64,000 bases of DNA from Helochares maculicollis (lineage: Eukaryota > Arthropoda > Insecta > Coleoptera > Hydrophilidae), in contig JAWQRO010000065.1 of assembly GCA_033557835.1 (NCBI GenBank), positions 1-64,000 of the forward strand. Direction: 5' to 3'. Shown here piece by piece: positions 39,701-50,334 of this stretch. The notes below the pieces were generated by a model, which was not told the origin of the DNA, made no database searches, and was given only the letters and a program-made list of their open reading frames with translations. Each line of letters begins with the position of its first letter. Positions within the stretch are counted from its first letter, which is position 1. A program made the translations under genes and the position numbers.

Positions 39701-42189
39701 TTGCAAGTTTTGGTCCAAACTATCAAAATTGTGTCCATCATTCTATTCTTATAAGTTGTTGCAAAATGTGCAACGTGGTGAAATCCAGTGAAAAAAGTGA
39801 ATCTACTTTAGACAGCAAATTATAAAAACTATATTTGAAATTATGAATCGTATCCCCATAAACAAATGGGCTTGCTTGTATAATAAGCAAACATGTATTT
39901 CTTAACTAATTGTTATCAATGAGATATTGTCATTGATTTTTAGAGGATTGTAAAAAATCAAAGATATATTAGTGTTATGGCCAAATAGATATTGAGTGTT
40001 TATATAAGTAAACGAAGCTTAAGTGTTGTATTTGAGTAAGTAGAAAACTGTAAGAATTAGAACCGTATGCAAATACTATAAATGTATAATAATTATATAT
40101 ACAGTAAGAGCGTTTCGTTCCGCAATTTCCACTGAACTGTTTCATTTAATTACGTTGAAAATTTTATAGGTATATTTTTAATAAAAGTGAATGAAATATT
40201 TTTTGAAGAGCGTTACCAGTTGCGCATAAGCAATTGATTTGACACTTAAGTCATGCTAACATAATTAATAGCAGCTTTAGGTGCACTTAATGTCATCTGT
40301 TTTTTAGTTTCTAATTGATTTCAAAACAGTGGAGAAAAATTGGTTCAAACAATTTGTCATAGCAGATATAAAGATAGATGATATATAAAATATGTCACAT
40401 GATTTAGCAAAAACAATGTACTACTTTTATTATTGATAATAGTTTTAGGAAAATACAGATAGTAAGTTATTGATTAAGCTTTAAAAATGATATTGCGTAG
40501 ATGAGTGAAATTATTTACTACATTTTCAAATCTTAGCAGTTATATAAGCAGCAAAACGTCACATTATCGGCCTAATAAGGAAAATCCCTGATTTGAAACT
40601 CCTTCGATTTATGAATTGGACTTTCAACTAGCAAAAAAGTGCATATTGTAAATAAGATTTTTAATGTAAGATTATTTAATGTTGAGGCAGGCTTCTTTAT
40701 AATGGGTTCATTGCTATTGTCTGTTCAACTAAGAAATAAATGATTTAAAGTAAACATATTTACTTGTAAGCAGTAATCTACGTTTTGACAGAATTAATTA
40801 GCAGCACTAGTAACATATATTTACATAGCATGATTCATTAAAAAAGTGAGAACTGGTATTACTGGTACCAATTAGTTGAGAAAACATTGAAACTGCTGTG
40901 AAGTACAGCAAGCAGGAAATCCATTTAAAAATTTATAAATATATAAGTGAGTCAGTCATTCCCATTTTATCAACAATTGTTTGATAGCACAATAAAAAGT
41001 TTCCCACAGTGCAAATAATTATTTATTCTAATGATGGTTGGGAATTTGATTATATAACATGAGTTATGTGTGGCAAGTAATGGCTTCATTTTGATTTTTA
41101 TTAACTAAACACGTTGAACATTTTTATATGCAGCACATTTTGAAGTTTCATTTAAGCTTCACTTACAGTTTCCAATTTCTTTCGTGAAATTGTTTAATTG
41201 CCATTTCATGTTTTTGTTGTTAAGTACTCTGTAATTAATGACACTTACTGAAATGATTCTAATTTCAAAATAATTGGATAATGATACATCGTTTATCTAA
41301 AACTTGTATGGAATATATTTTAGATGAATATACATACATGTTGTGAATGAGCTTGTAAAAGGTTATCTGTATAGGATACTCATCAACAATGTTTATGTGA
41401 CGTCATTTTTGTTTTTAATTTTCAATAGATGATCAGTACGCTAGAAAAACATGTTTTCCTTTACTTTCATTGCATAACTGGTTCAATAATAACTAGAAAA
41501 GTGGACGATATGAAATTATTTTCTTGTATAGTTAACTCTCTATATATTATAGGTGGAAATTCAATTTGAAAATATTCAAGCCGATTTCTATGTAATGTGC
41601 AGAATGCAAAATACGTAGTGTTAAGTTTAATGATATTTGACTAAATATTTTCGATACAATTAGGTCATTGTCATTATATAAGATGGTACTAAGTGGAAAT
41701 ACAAAATTTTACTTACATCCTGACCCCCTCCTTTGATTATGCTTAATGTTTTATCCTTATCTGAAAATTAAACACAGAATTAATATTAGAATCCAAATGA
41801 ATGTGAGTCATGCCATTAATTTTGTTCAGGATATCACCAGTTTGCTGCTGGTGGATAAAAATGATTTTAAAAACCACATGCAAAATATAATTTTGTCTGA
41901 TTTGAAACAACATTGAACAATCGTTTCCAAGAATTAATTTATACATAAGCAAGGTAACTTATTTAGAGAAATTTTAATGAATCATAAGAGTGGATGACCT
42001 AAAAAACAGTGAAGCTATTCAAGCTTAGTTTAGGGCTGAGAATTGTTGTAAAAATCAGATATAGGTTTAAAAGGTGACTTTACCTTCATTATCCAGTATT
42101 GTTTCGTTAATAACAGCTTCTTTGGAATTGTTCACTGACATTGGGGTCGGAACGACTTCAATAGTTTCAATATTATCGCCAGAAGCCAT
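24710..42189 (-). CDS. PIP5K: Type I phosphatidylinositol-4-phosphate 5-kinase, 17 exons
   Basis: Exons in order: 42189-42084, 41760-41717, 39492-39330, 38681-38470, 38372-38055, 37994-37779, 37669-37437, 37258-37126, 36596-36509, (35347-35285), 30774-30706, 30305-30258, 29461-29243, 28004-27818, 27575-27379, 26643-26537, 24748-24710. All junctions keep frame, giving about 813 aa. The enzyme makes PI(4,5)P2 at the plasma membrane. Visible motifs: KIGHRRVG at the start of the kinase domain, the GASGS nucleotide loop with IIKTV, YDLKGSTYKRK, catalytic IMDYSLLVG, IIDILQ, and an activation loop KKLEHTWKS. The Glu in that loop marks PI4P (type I) specificity rather than PIP4K. The tail contains CSTPPPTFDE and TWTEGTPSFTESSSSGD, as in animal homologues. 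The short last exon (EHLKSRVEHDYK, stop) is the least certain. Drosophila has two such genes (sktl, PIP5K59B); I cannot choose between them. Confidence 0.93.
28542..29461 (-). CDS. PIP5K: PIP5K alternative long C-terminal exon
   Basis: Exon 13 can be read two ways. A donor after AAAG at 29243 (GTGCGC) splices in phase 1 to exon 14 and gives the common C-terminus. If that donor is ignored, the same frame stays open for another 233 codons to a TAG at 28542, which would give a kinase of about 870 aa. The extra tail has PPPVPPRGTPKAKK (an SH3-ligand-like proline run, shared by both forms), many Ser and Lys residues, KRKAPPIPTQ, and the end YINMNYGDLV. So long an open frame in DNA this AT-rich is unlikely by chance. 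I know of no named domain in the tail. Confidence 0.6.
31714..32065. repeat. Direct repeat Z, left copy
   Basis: This runs from TACATCAGATTATCATTC to ACAATGTA, where mariner B3 begins. It matches 34563-34749, which starts TACATAAGATTCTCAAC and ends ACAATGTA. Shared runs include TTTTAGTAATACTG, CGTGGGTACAT and ATACCTATGGAAGAA. The left copy is about 165 bp longer because of one internal indel between TCCAAT and AATTGACAGTA. Confidence 0.8.
32157..33424 (-). mobile_element. Mariner C (DD34D) nested in mariner B3
   Basis: The ends CTGCGATCAAAAAGTAAGG and (reverse complement) CTATGATCAAAAAGTAAGG are flanked by TA at 32155-32156 and 33425-33426. The transposase reading on the minus strand is nearly full length. 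This element is younger than B3 because it interrupts it. Its family differs from A, B and D in both ends and protein. Confidence 0.92.
32267..33235 (-). pseudogene. Mariner C transposase, broken
   Basis: Start ATG at 33235 (MSDFAEQRTCIKFCLRNEYS); end at 32267 (FEDWKKRW, stop). The helix-turn-helix region (TIRDLADSVGISFGSAQTIL) is present near 32950. The catalytic acids are GDETWIY, DNAPCHTA and PYSPDLAPCDFW, with 34 residues between the second and third Asp, the DD34D signature of classical mariners. The C-terminal 163 codons are one open frame. Upstream there is an in-frame stop near 33150 and at least two frameshifts (one near 32755), so the copy is inactive. Confidence 0.85.
34563..34749. 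repeat. Direct repeat Z, right copy
   Basis: This starts at the TA that closes mariner B3 and ends at the TA of ACAATGTA. It is homologous to 31714-32065 with one internal deletion of about 165 bp. Confidence 0.8.
35285..35347 (-). CDS. PIP5K: Probable 63-bp cassette exon of PIP5K
   Basis: A CTGCGTAG acceptor and an ATAG/GTAAAG donor bracket 63 bp that enters and leaves in phase 1. It adds 21 residues (DLPEIKGNHRKFRTLVTSYI region) between IPS and LKHSPSKRK. Skipping it joins exon 9 to exon 11 in frame to give KKIPSPLKHSPSKRK, the arrangement usual in the family. That makes an optional exon more likely than a constitutive one. Confidence 0.45.
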
Positions 42190-42753
42190 ATTTCTGTTTA
42201 TTTCTCTAAATTATACTCAACTTTTTATAAAACACTATTCTACACATCACTACACTTTTACTAAAGGATATTTTGGCAAATTTAGGTTGGCTTATTACAT
42301 ATTTTTGGATTACAACTCGCTCCTTTTGACAACTTTGACGTACAAGATTTCCATTGACATATTTATCCCCACCCTGCGAATTAGGTATCTAATAACAAAA
42401 ATACGCATGTTTGTGAAATTTGTAGTGGATTGTTATTCTGTATAGAAAACTGCATTGGTTGCGTAATGAGCTTGTGATGGTGTCCGTAAGAGGGCTTAAT
42501 TGATTTTTATTCTTGCAAGTTTTAATTTAATTGTACGAATGATTTTCTCAATTCTTAGCAGCTGTCGACGTAGCAATGCAGTTAAAATTAAATTATAGCA
42601 TACTTTTTTAAATGAAAACAAATCGTTACATAAAAATGTTAGTTTAAATAGTATGTTTTATAATGTAATTGGTACTGCCATCTAGAGGGACTATGGTTAT
42701 TAATATTACATCTATAGCTTCTTGACATCGTTTTCAGATCAAACATTAATAAT
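42190..42753. promoter_or_regulatory. Upstream region of PIP5K
   Basis: This is non-coding DNA directly upstream of the PIP5K start codon and left of the duplicated block. The promoter and 5' leader should lie here or in the adjoining repeats. No specific element was recognised. The 123-codon plus ORF from 42074 is antisense to exon 1 and is judged a shadow. Confidence 0.35.
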
Positions 42754-44483
42754 TATTTGGGATATTATTTCACATTTAAAGAATGTGAATGCACAACGGT
42801 ATTGCGTACGCCTTTATGAAGTAATACTTTTGGACAAAGTAAACACAATTTAACTTCACCAAAGCATTTACATAATTTTTGTTAACCGTTGTTCGGTCAT
42901 TATTCATTTTTAATAAAAATACCTAACTTGATAGACTTATCCTGACAATGTTCAATTGCTTTGATATTCCAACTATACCTCTTCATTATTTGTCAATACT
43001 TTATCACTCAACTGTATTTCAACTTTCAGCAAAAAAATAATCTGAGAGGCCTAAATGTGGAGAATAGTGCACATGTGGAATAAATCCTAATGCTCTTGGA
43101 TTTTGACCTTTGCAATAGCTGGATTGCTCTTTTTCTTAATTTATATATATTGCATTTATATTTATCAATATACACAGTACTCGTCAGTAGTTGTTTTGCT
43201 TTTTGAATATATTAAATGAACATTATTCCACACGGTTCTTTTAATTAGTCTGTTTCTGAGACTCAGATGGACGGTGATGGACTTCTATTGCATCTACAGT
43301 TAAATACTCTGTTGAAATCATCCACACGAAGAACATTTTGTTCCGTTGTAAGAAAATATGGTACTTATTTTGTACATTTCCAAATTTCATTCTACATGCT
43401 ATGCTTACCAGATTTTGAAATACCTACCATTTCTGGCGCGGTCACTTCATTTCGTCAACCATTTCAAGACCATTCCAAAATAAAATTTATCTCATACTTG
43501 AAACTGGTAGTCAAACATGCACTAAACAATGAAGTGTCTTCAAACTTTAATTTGTTAATTATATTTTCTATGATTGATATTTTCAACCAAGGATTTTTTC
43601 TCAAATAAACATCGCCTAAGCTATAAATTAGACCGCAATGTCATCGTAGTACTAAAAAAATGTTTGGCTGTCTATTTATGTTCTCTTTAAAACACACCAA
43701 AAACTAAAATCATGAACTACGAACAAACGCGATGAGGGTAATAGGTGTTACGCTTGGTTTTCGTGTTGCCGGGCTTCGGAGAACACGTAGATCCAGCTTT
43801 CCAGTTTTGCTGTCGGTAGGCGGGGTCAAAACTGGTGGCGCTTTAGAGATAGAACCCCAAATTGGAAATCGCAGGCTAGCTGAACATCAAGGCCTACCGA
43901 CTTTTTAAATTACCCTCCGAAACTCTGGGCACGGATCTGGGTGCCGGGTCTCTCTCTCTCTCGCTCTCGTCGCGGGTCTCCTTTTCTTGGGGGTTAGAAA
44001 TGAAGAAAGAGAGGAGAAACGGTCAAAATTGGCACCGGATTTCGATTATCTTTTGGGGAAGTCGAGAAAGAATTGGATGGGTCAAATATAGGAAAGGGAC
44101 GGAAATTTGGTAGCAACCTCGTCATCCTAACGGCTAGTACTAGAGCCCTGGGAGGCAAGGTTAGTTAGTTGTATTTGTAAGTCCTGTGTTAGGTCGAATT
44201 GCGGATCCGCATGTGGTAGGTTTTTGTGTATTGAGTAGGTAATTTGCCTCAGGGCCCTCACGCCTGATTTTCTGTAACTGTTAGTCGATGTATCTATTGT
44301 TTTATATTTACTCTTTATGAAATTATATTGTTAACCCCTTAAATGAGCTGTTATTGTCTTACCCTACCGAATTTAGTTTGTCCCTCGCGACCATTGCGTC
44401 TCATAGGGCTTTTGAAAAATTCAATTTACAATTATCAAAATACGTAAAATACTGCGTGTTATTTCTTTTTGACTTTCGGTTTA
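42754..44483. repeat. Direct repeat X, copy 1 (about 1.07 kb plus a solo LTR)
   Basis: This is homologous to 45631-49973. Shared runs include ACACAATTTAACTTCACC-type sequence, ACTTTATCACTCAACTGT, CTTTAATTTGTTAATTA, AATAAACATCGCCTAAGCTA and TTTTGAAAAATTCAATTTA. It starts at a TA (42754-42755) and ends at the TA (44482-44483) where mariner A2 begins. Without the solo LTR it is about 1.07 kb. The copies differ by roughly one base in ten by eye. The unit has no convincing coding content. Confidence 0.85.
43746..44403. mobile_element. Solo LTR, probably Ty3/gypsy type
   Basis: This 658-bp GC-richer block is present in repeat copy 1 but absent at the same place in copy 2. It starts TGTTACGCTTGG and ends GCGTCTCA (TG..CA ends), flanked by a 4-bp duplication TAGG (43742-43745 and 44404-44407). 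In copy 2 the empty site reads GAGGGTAATAGGG. It contains a CT microsatellite near 43951-43970. No coding region or second LTR is present, as expected after LTR-LTR recombination. The TSD length and TGTTACG start suggest Ty3/gypsy; this is not proven. Confidence 0.85.
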
Positions 44484-45630
44484 GCAGGTGCGCAAATTTA
44501 AAGTTTTTTTATGAAAAATATGTAATTATTAAAAAACAATGGTAAAACAGTTTTTATTCAAAGTATTGGCCTCCCTTTTTATACAATTTATCCATCTCTC
44601 GGGCAATTTATGGATACTATTCCAAAAGAAAGCTTCACGTTTCATTGATATCTATTGATTGGGCCATTTTTGTCCGAAAGTCTTGAAGTGTTGCTCAGCC
44701 CGTGCGTGTCCCATCGATGAGAAGAGGTGATACTCAGAAGGCTCCAAATTTTGTGAATACGGCGGGTGTGATGGGAGTTCCCAACCAAGCGAAGAAATCG
44801 TATCTTTGACTACTTTGGCTGTATGTGCAGAAGCGTTGGCATGCTGCAGAATGACTTTGCCACGTCTTCGAGCCCATTCTGGGAGTTTTTCGATCAATGC
44901 GTAGTTTAAATTGATGATTTGTTGTCAGTAGCGGACGTTATTAACTGTCTCGCCGGTTTTGTACTCGATATTGATGATTGTCTTGGCGTTACCCTCGATT
45001 TCTTACGTTTGGAGTTCTCAAATTATATCCCCTTTTTATCGCCAGTTACAACCAGATGCAAAAAACCCTTTCTTTTGTAGCGTCAAAGCAGTATTTCACA
45101 CACAGTTTTTTGTCTTTCCATCTGTCGTCCTTTCAGTTTGTGTAGACCCCATTTTTCAACCTTTTTAACCTTCCCCATGGCTCTCAGGCGATCGTTAATG
45201 GCTTGCCGAGTGATATGCAACTACTCTGCCATCATTTGTTGTGTTTGTGTATCGTCTTCGCCCAATAATGTTTGTAATTCGTCGTCTTCAAATTTTTTTG
45301 GTCGATTTTCTCGTTCTTTGTCAATAACATTCAAATCGCCACTTTTGAAACGTTGGAGTACGATCGCCATATGTTTCTACAAGAATTCGATGACTTTCTG
45401 ATGTCTTTTTCTTTTGATTGAACAAGAAAATCATTACATGCCGCAAATGCTCAAAATTCGACATGTTTAACAAGAAAAAGAAGTATGCTACTAACTCGAA
45501 AAGAACTAAATGAATATGACGTTTTGTAGTGGTCTTGCCAAAAAAATGTCGCTTTAGGTTCCAAAAGTCACTTCAATAGATTTCATGCACCATCTCTTGA
45601 CAACAAAACATTTTAAACTTGCGTACCTGG
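44484..45630 (-). mobile_element. Mariner copy A2, dead, at the repeat X junction
   Basis: The left end GCAGGTGCGCAAATTTAAAG and the reverse complement of the right end CCAGGTACGCAAGTTTAAAA are flanked by TA at 44482-44483 and 45631-45632. The minus-strand transposase piece at 44897-44652 reads RRRGKVILQHANASAHTAKV then SEYHLFSSMGHARAEQHF. Both visible catalytic Asp positions are lost (HDN to HAN, PSD to PSE). Upstream parts (45470-44950) are broken by frameshifts. Same family as A1. Confidence 0.9.
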
Positions 45631-46043
45631 TATTGGAGATATTATTTCAAATTTAAAGAATGTAAATGCACAAAGGTATTGCTTACGTCTTAATGAAGAA
45701 ATAATTTTGGACGAAGTAAACACAATTTGACTTCACCAAAGCATTTATATATTTTTTGTAAGTTAACCGTTGTTCGATCATTATTCATTTTTAATAAAAA
45801 TACCTAACTTGATAGACATCCTGACAATGTATCAATTGCTTTGTTATCCCAACTATACCTCTTCATTATTTGTCAATACTTTATCACTCAACTGTTTTTC
45901 AAATTTCAGCAGAAAAAATAATCTGAAAGGCCTATATATGGCGAACAGTGCACGTGTGGAAAAAATCCTGATACTCTTGGATTTTGATCTTTGTAATAGC
46001 TGGATTGCTCTTTTTTTTTTAATTTATATTACTAAATTGCATT

Positions 46044-48502
46044 GGGGTGTGTAGTCTGCGCTATAGAGGTAGCACCTTTTGCTTGAGACGGTCGCGTCGA
46101 TAGTCTTAGACTGGAGATGGTCCCTGACAACTGGTCATCATAGGGCAGTCAGCTCTTACTAATGGCTCCTCGCGCCTGACCCTGGTAACTGCATCGACTT
46201 GCAGACAAAATTTAGTAAAGGTAGCCAGATATGGCGAAGATTTCTGGGTAGTGGCAGCTGGTTGCTCAAAACTGACCACGAGCGAGAGTTGAGAAACTTT
46301 AAACGGTCGTGATTCCGGCAACCAACGGGGGAGTGGAGTCCACAGAATGCCATTTGTACAGCGATGCGGAAAGCAAAGAGAAACTACTGCATAATATTTC
46401 TCAAGAATAAACAATCATGGTAGTAAAGAGTAAAGAAATGGCCCTTAGTCCGTGGCAGAACTTGAATGGGCAAAGGGTGCGAAGGACAAACACAAATATA
46501 CCAAAGATCAACTATAGAACGCAAATGAAAATTGGCAATTCGAATGTTAAAAGCATGTTGAGACCGGGAAAGACGCACAACATAAAATAAAAAATGTGCA
46601 GGCTGAAAATAAACATATTGGGAATAAGCGAAACAAGATGGCCCAAATCCAAATCCAAGAGAACAGCTGTACTTTCTACTTCTCCGGAAAAAACGACCCC
46701 AACCACTAAATGGCGTTGGTATCATGTTAGACCCCGAGACATCTTGCTCGGCCCTAAATTTCATACCACTCCCTGATAGGGCAATGATGATACAACTCAA
46801 GATAACACCGCAAAACTTACATATTATCTAGGTCTACGCCCTGACAGCTGATAAGCCGGGGCTAGAGCACATATCCTTCTACGCGGAAATAAGGCAGCTA
46901 CTGTCTCTTATCAGAACAGAAGAGACCATTCTTATTTTGGGCGACTTTAATGCAAAAGTTGGCAATGGAAGATCTGAGAACAGTGTCGGGGAATATGGAT
47001 TAGGAATAAGAAATGAAAGAGGCGATGACCCCAAGACAGGCGTGGAAATCGCCCCAAGACACACCAGATCATCCAGTTACAAATAAAATTGATTACAAAC
47101 TGGTACAAAAGAGATACAAAAATGGTGTCCGCAGTGTTAAAACCTACCCTGGTGCAGACGTAGAGTTAGATCACAATCCCGTAATTGAAAAGTGTTCTTG
47201 AGAAAACCCAATACGGCAGTCCTAAGGGACGAGACAAAACGCCAAACCATCTCTGGTAGACTGAACCTCACAAGGGATGAATGATCCAGCAAATTCTCGA
47301 TTTGATGGAACAGCGGCGGAAAATCAAAGACAGGCGAATGGAAAAATACGAAGAAGCTCAAACATTCATTAGAGAAAAAATTAAAAATGCCAAAAAAACA
47401 GAGCTGGCAGAGAAAAACAGGGAAATAGGGGTCATGTACCAAAAACACGACCTATTTAATATAGATAAGAGAGTCAAGGAAATTACAGGTAATCGTAAAC
47501 CTCTAATACACACAAAAGTATCTTAGACGCACAAGAGTTGCAAGACGTGTGGTCAAACTGTATTTCTGATCTTTTTGACAACAAAGACCCCCTTTTTGAT
47601 AACCACCAAGAAACAGAAATGGGACCAAGTATATTGACCTCAGAAATAGAGAAAGTTTTGAAAGGAATAAAACTCCGTAGAGCGGTTGGGCCTAACAGCA
47701 TTATCCCAGTATTCCTGAAAATTATAGACGTAAAAACCTCCAAACCTGACAAAAGTTTTTAACACCATATATAACAGCGGGTATATACCTCAAGATTGGC
47801 TAAAATCTACGTTTATTCCTCTCTTTAACCAGGGGTAAAATACTGCGACGAGTTTCGATTGATTAGCCTATTGAGCCAGGTACTGAAGCTATTTTTGAAG
47901 ATAATCCAACATCGTATATGCAAAAAGTTCCTTCTGGATCTAAGCAAACTACATATGGGGGTTCGAGAGGGCCTGGGAAAAAAGAGGGGGGTTGTATGCA
48001 CTGTCGGTACTACTACAGAAGTGCTGAGATCAGAGAAAGAAAGTTTATCTGTTTCATTGACTACACCAAGGCATTTGACTGTGTCAAACATAATAGGCTG
48101 GTAAGTGTCCTAGAAAGAAAAGGATTAGACTCCCAAGTTCTAAAAATCGTCCAGTACCTCTATAAACACCAGGTGCAACGGTGAGACTTGAGGGCTCCCA
48201 AACAGAAGCAGTGAATATTAAGCGTGGAGTCAGACACGGTTGCGTACTTAGTCCGATGCTGTTCAATGTGTATTCGGAAGAAGTATTCCAAAATGCACTG
48301 GAAGGTGCACAGAATGGAATTAAAGTGAATGGAATAATGGTGAACAGCTTAAGATATGCCAACGACACAGTTGTGATAGCAGACAGTGCTAAGGGATTGA
48401 AAAGGCTGCTCAACAGAATATCAGGAGGAGACCAAATGGGACTTAAAACCAACATCTCAAAGACAAAGATCCTGGTGGTAAACCGGAGCCCAGGCCAACA
48501 GA

Positions 48503-48560
<58 letters not shown>

Positions 48561-49366
48561 AATGGAACGCTGATAACAAAGGTCCCAAAGTTCAAATCAT
48601 TGGGCAGCTGGATTGGGGAGGATCTGGATCCCGATTTGGAAATCAGAGTTCGAATTGAAATACCAGAGTGAGCTTCCTGAAAATTCGTAATCTGCAGAGC
48701 GACAAATCACTAGATACCCAAATACGATAGAACTTTGTTAAGTGTTACATATACTCCATACTGTTGTATGGGGTTGAAGCGTAGACACTAAAAGTCAGTA
48801 GCTTGTATAGACTTGAGGCGTTTGAAATGTGGATTTTTCGGAAAATGTTAAAAATATCGTTCACTTCCCACACCAGCAACGAGGAAGTTTTACACAGATA
48901 ACGTGAACTCATCCAAATAATAAAAAAGCGAAAAACCGCATATCTCGGACACGTAATGAGACACTAAAAATATGAATTTCTGCAACTTATGATGGAAGGG
49001 AAAATTGAGGGTAGGCGGGGACCAGGGAGCAGACAGTACTCCTGAATTAAATACGTACGGGACTGCACGGGCCTGAGTTCGGACGTTCTATTGAGAAGAT
49101 CTCAGGATAGAGAAGAATACGTCAGGATAGTTGCTGATCTTCGATAGGAGAGGGCACTGAAAGAAGAAGATTGTAGAGGGAGCGGAGCTTTAATATATAG
49201 TCTAGTCTAGGGTGTCTAGCTTTAAGTTGTTATAAGTTAGTAATCAAATGGAGAACAAGTCTCCGTTTTAGTAAAGTTCAAGTTGTAACCGGGAATAAGT
49301 CCCAAATTGTTGTTCATCAAAATAAATCCAATAGTGTAGGACCAAATAGTGTAAATACAGATCCAT
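46044..49366 (+). mobile_element. Non-LTR retrotransposon with APE-type endonuclease and RT
   Basis: The insertion is bounded by a 9-bp duplication AATTGCATT (46035-46043 and 49367-49375). The GC-richer sequence starts GGGGTGTGTAGTCTGCGC and ends with short repeats of ATAGTGTA type rather than a clean poly(A). Plus-strand domains: endonuclease LNILGISETRWP near 46600, LILGDFNAKVGN near 46935, SVKTYPGADVELDHNPVI near 47140; reverse transcriptase FICFIDYTKAFDCVKH near 48050, RGVRHGCVLSPMLFNVYSEE near 48220 and SLRYANDTVVIADSAKGL near 48345; then a C-terminal region with LYGVEA, EMWIFRKMLKIS and AYLGHVMRH. The catalytic FADD box reads YAND. Frameshifts and stops make it inactive. The length suggests a near-complete element; the clade is not resolved. 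Confidence 0.85.
48507..48557. repeat. TA microsatellite inside the LINE
   Basis: About 25 uninterrupted TA/AT dinucleotides lie between GACGCATA and TGTAAATGG, within the reverse-transcriptase reading frame just before VNGTLI. The run creates an artificial Ile-Tyr repeat. Confidence 0.95.
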
Positions 49367-50334
49367 AATTGCATTATTATTGGTGTTTTTGGTATACTTA
49401 ACGCTTTCTTAAAAACTTATGATATGAACTCGTCTGTAGATGAAACTGTCTTCACGTTCTTTTAATTTGATTGTTTCTGCGACCCTGATGGGCGGTGATG
49501 GACTCTTGTTGCATCTACAGTTGATTACTCTGTTGAATTCCACATGCCATGCATGCCGCATTTTGCAATACCTACTATTTCTGTCGCGGTCAGCTCATTT
49601 CGTTAACAATTCCAAGACTATTCCAAAGTAGAATTTATCTCATACTTGGAATTGGTTGTCAAACAAGTACTAAATAATGAAGTGTCTTTAAACTTTAATT
49701 TGTTAATTACAATTTCTATGGTTGATACTTTCAACAAAAGATTTTTCTTTAATAAACATCGCCTAAGCTATATATTATGTCGCAACGGCCCTCACAGTGC
49801 TAACAGTATTTTTGGCTGTCTATTTGTGTTCCCTTCTTAAAACAAACCAAAAAAGTATAATTATGAGGGTAATAGGGATTTTGAAAAATTCAATTTATGT
49901 TTATGTTGATGGTAGTACAATTATAAAAATACATAAAATACTGTGTTTTATTTCTTTTTGACTTTCAGTTTAAATAGGAAATACATGATTGAAAATAAAA
50001 CTACCTGTAGCTACAACTGATGTTCTTTAACATGTTTACCCAGAAACGTCAATTTGGGTACATATTCGTTATCAATGAATAAATAGGAACAGAAAATAAT
50101 TTATAGAAAATTAAATTTTCATTATTTAGTTTAGATTTTACAAATTTTCAACTAGCTGTGAAATGAAGGCTGTTGAGAAGTGTTGAGGCAAAACACATTT
50201 TTAAAAGATTTTGTAATGCTTAACGCCAACAAAAGTTTGATTTTTAAAATATTTCCAAGCCGACAATGCAATATATTTGGTCGAATTCCATTTTACAATT
50301 ATATTTTAAAGTGCGCAAGTGTCTCGACTCATTG

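Larger units (their letters stand above)
45631..49973. repeat. Direct repeat X, copy 2 (about 1.0 kb plus a LINE)
   Basis: This begins at the TA that closes mariner A2 (TATTGGAGATATTATTTCAA, compare TATTTGGGATATTATTTCAC in copy 1) and ends at TA 49972-49973 (GACTTTCAGTTTA, compare GACTTTCGGTTTA). A 3.3-kb LINE with its target duplication interrupts it at 46035-49375; the remainder is about 1.0 kb. Confidence 0.85.

Noticed and set aside
42074..42445. 123-codon plus ORF
   Set aside because: Antisense to PIP5K exon 1 and its upstream region; low-complexity hydrophobic product with no family.
43267..43608. 113-codon plus ORF in repeat X
   Set aside because: The frame is broken in copy 2 (49440-49840), so there is no sign of selection for coding.
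46106..46800. Minus-strand ORFs of 64 to 138 codons
   Set aside because: They are antisense to the LINE 5' region and endonuclease; the sense strand gives the recognisable protein.
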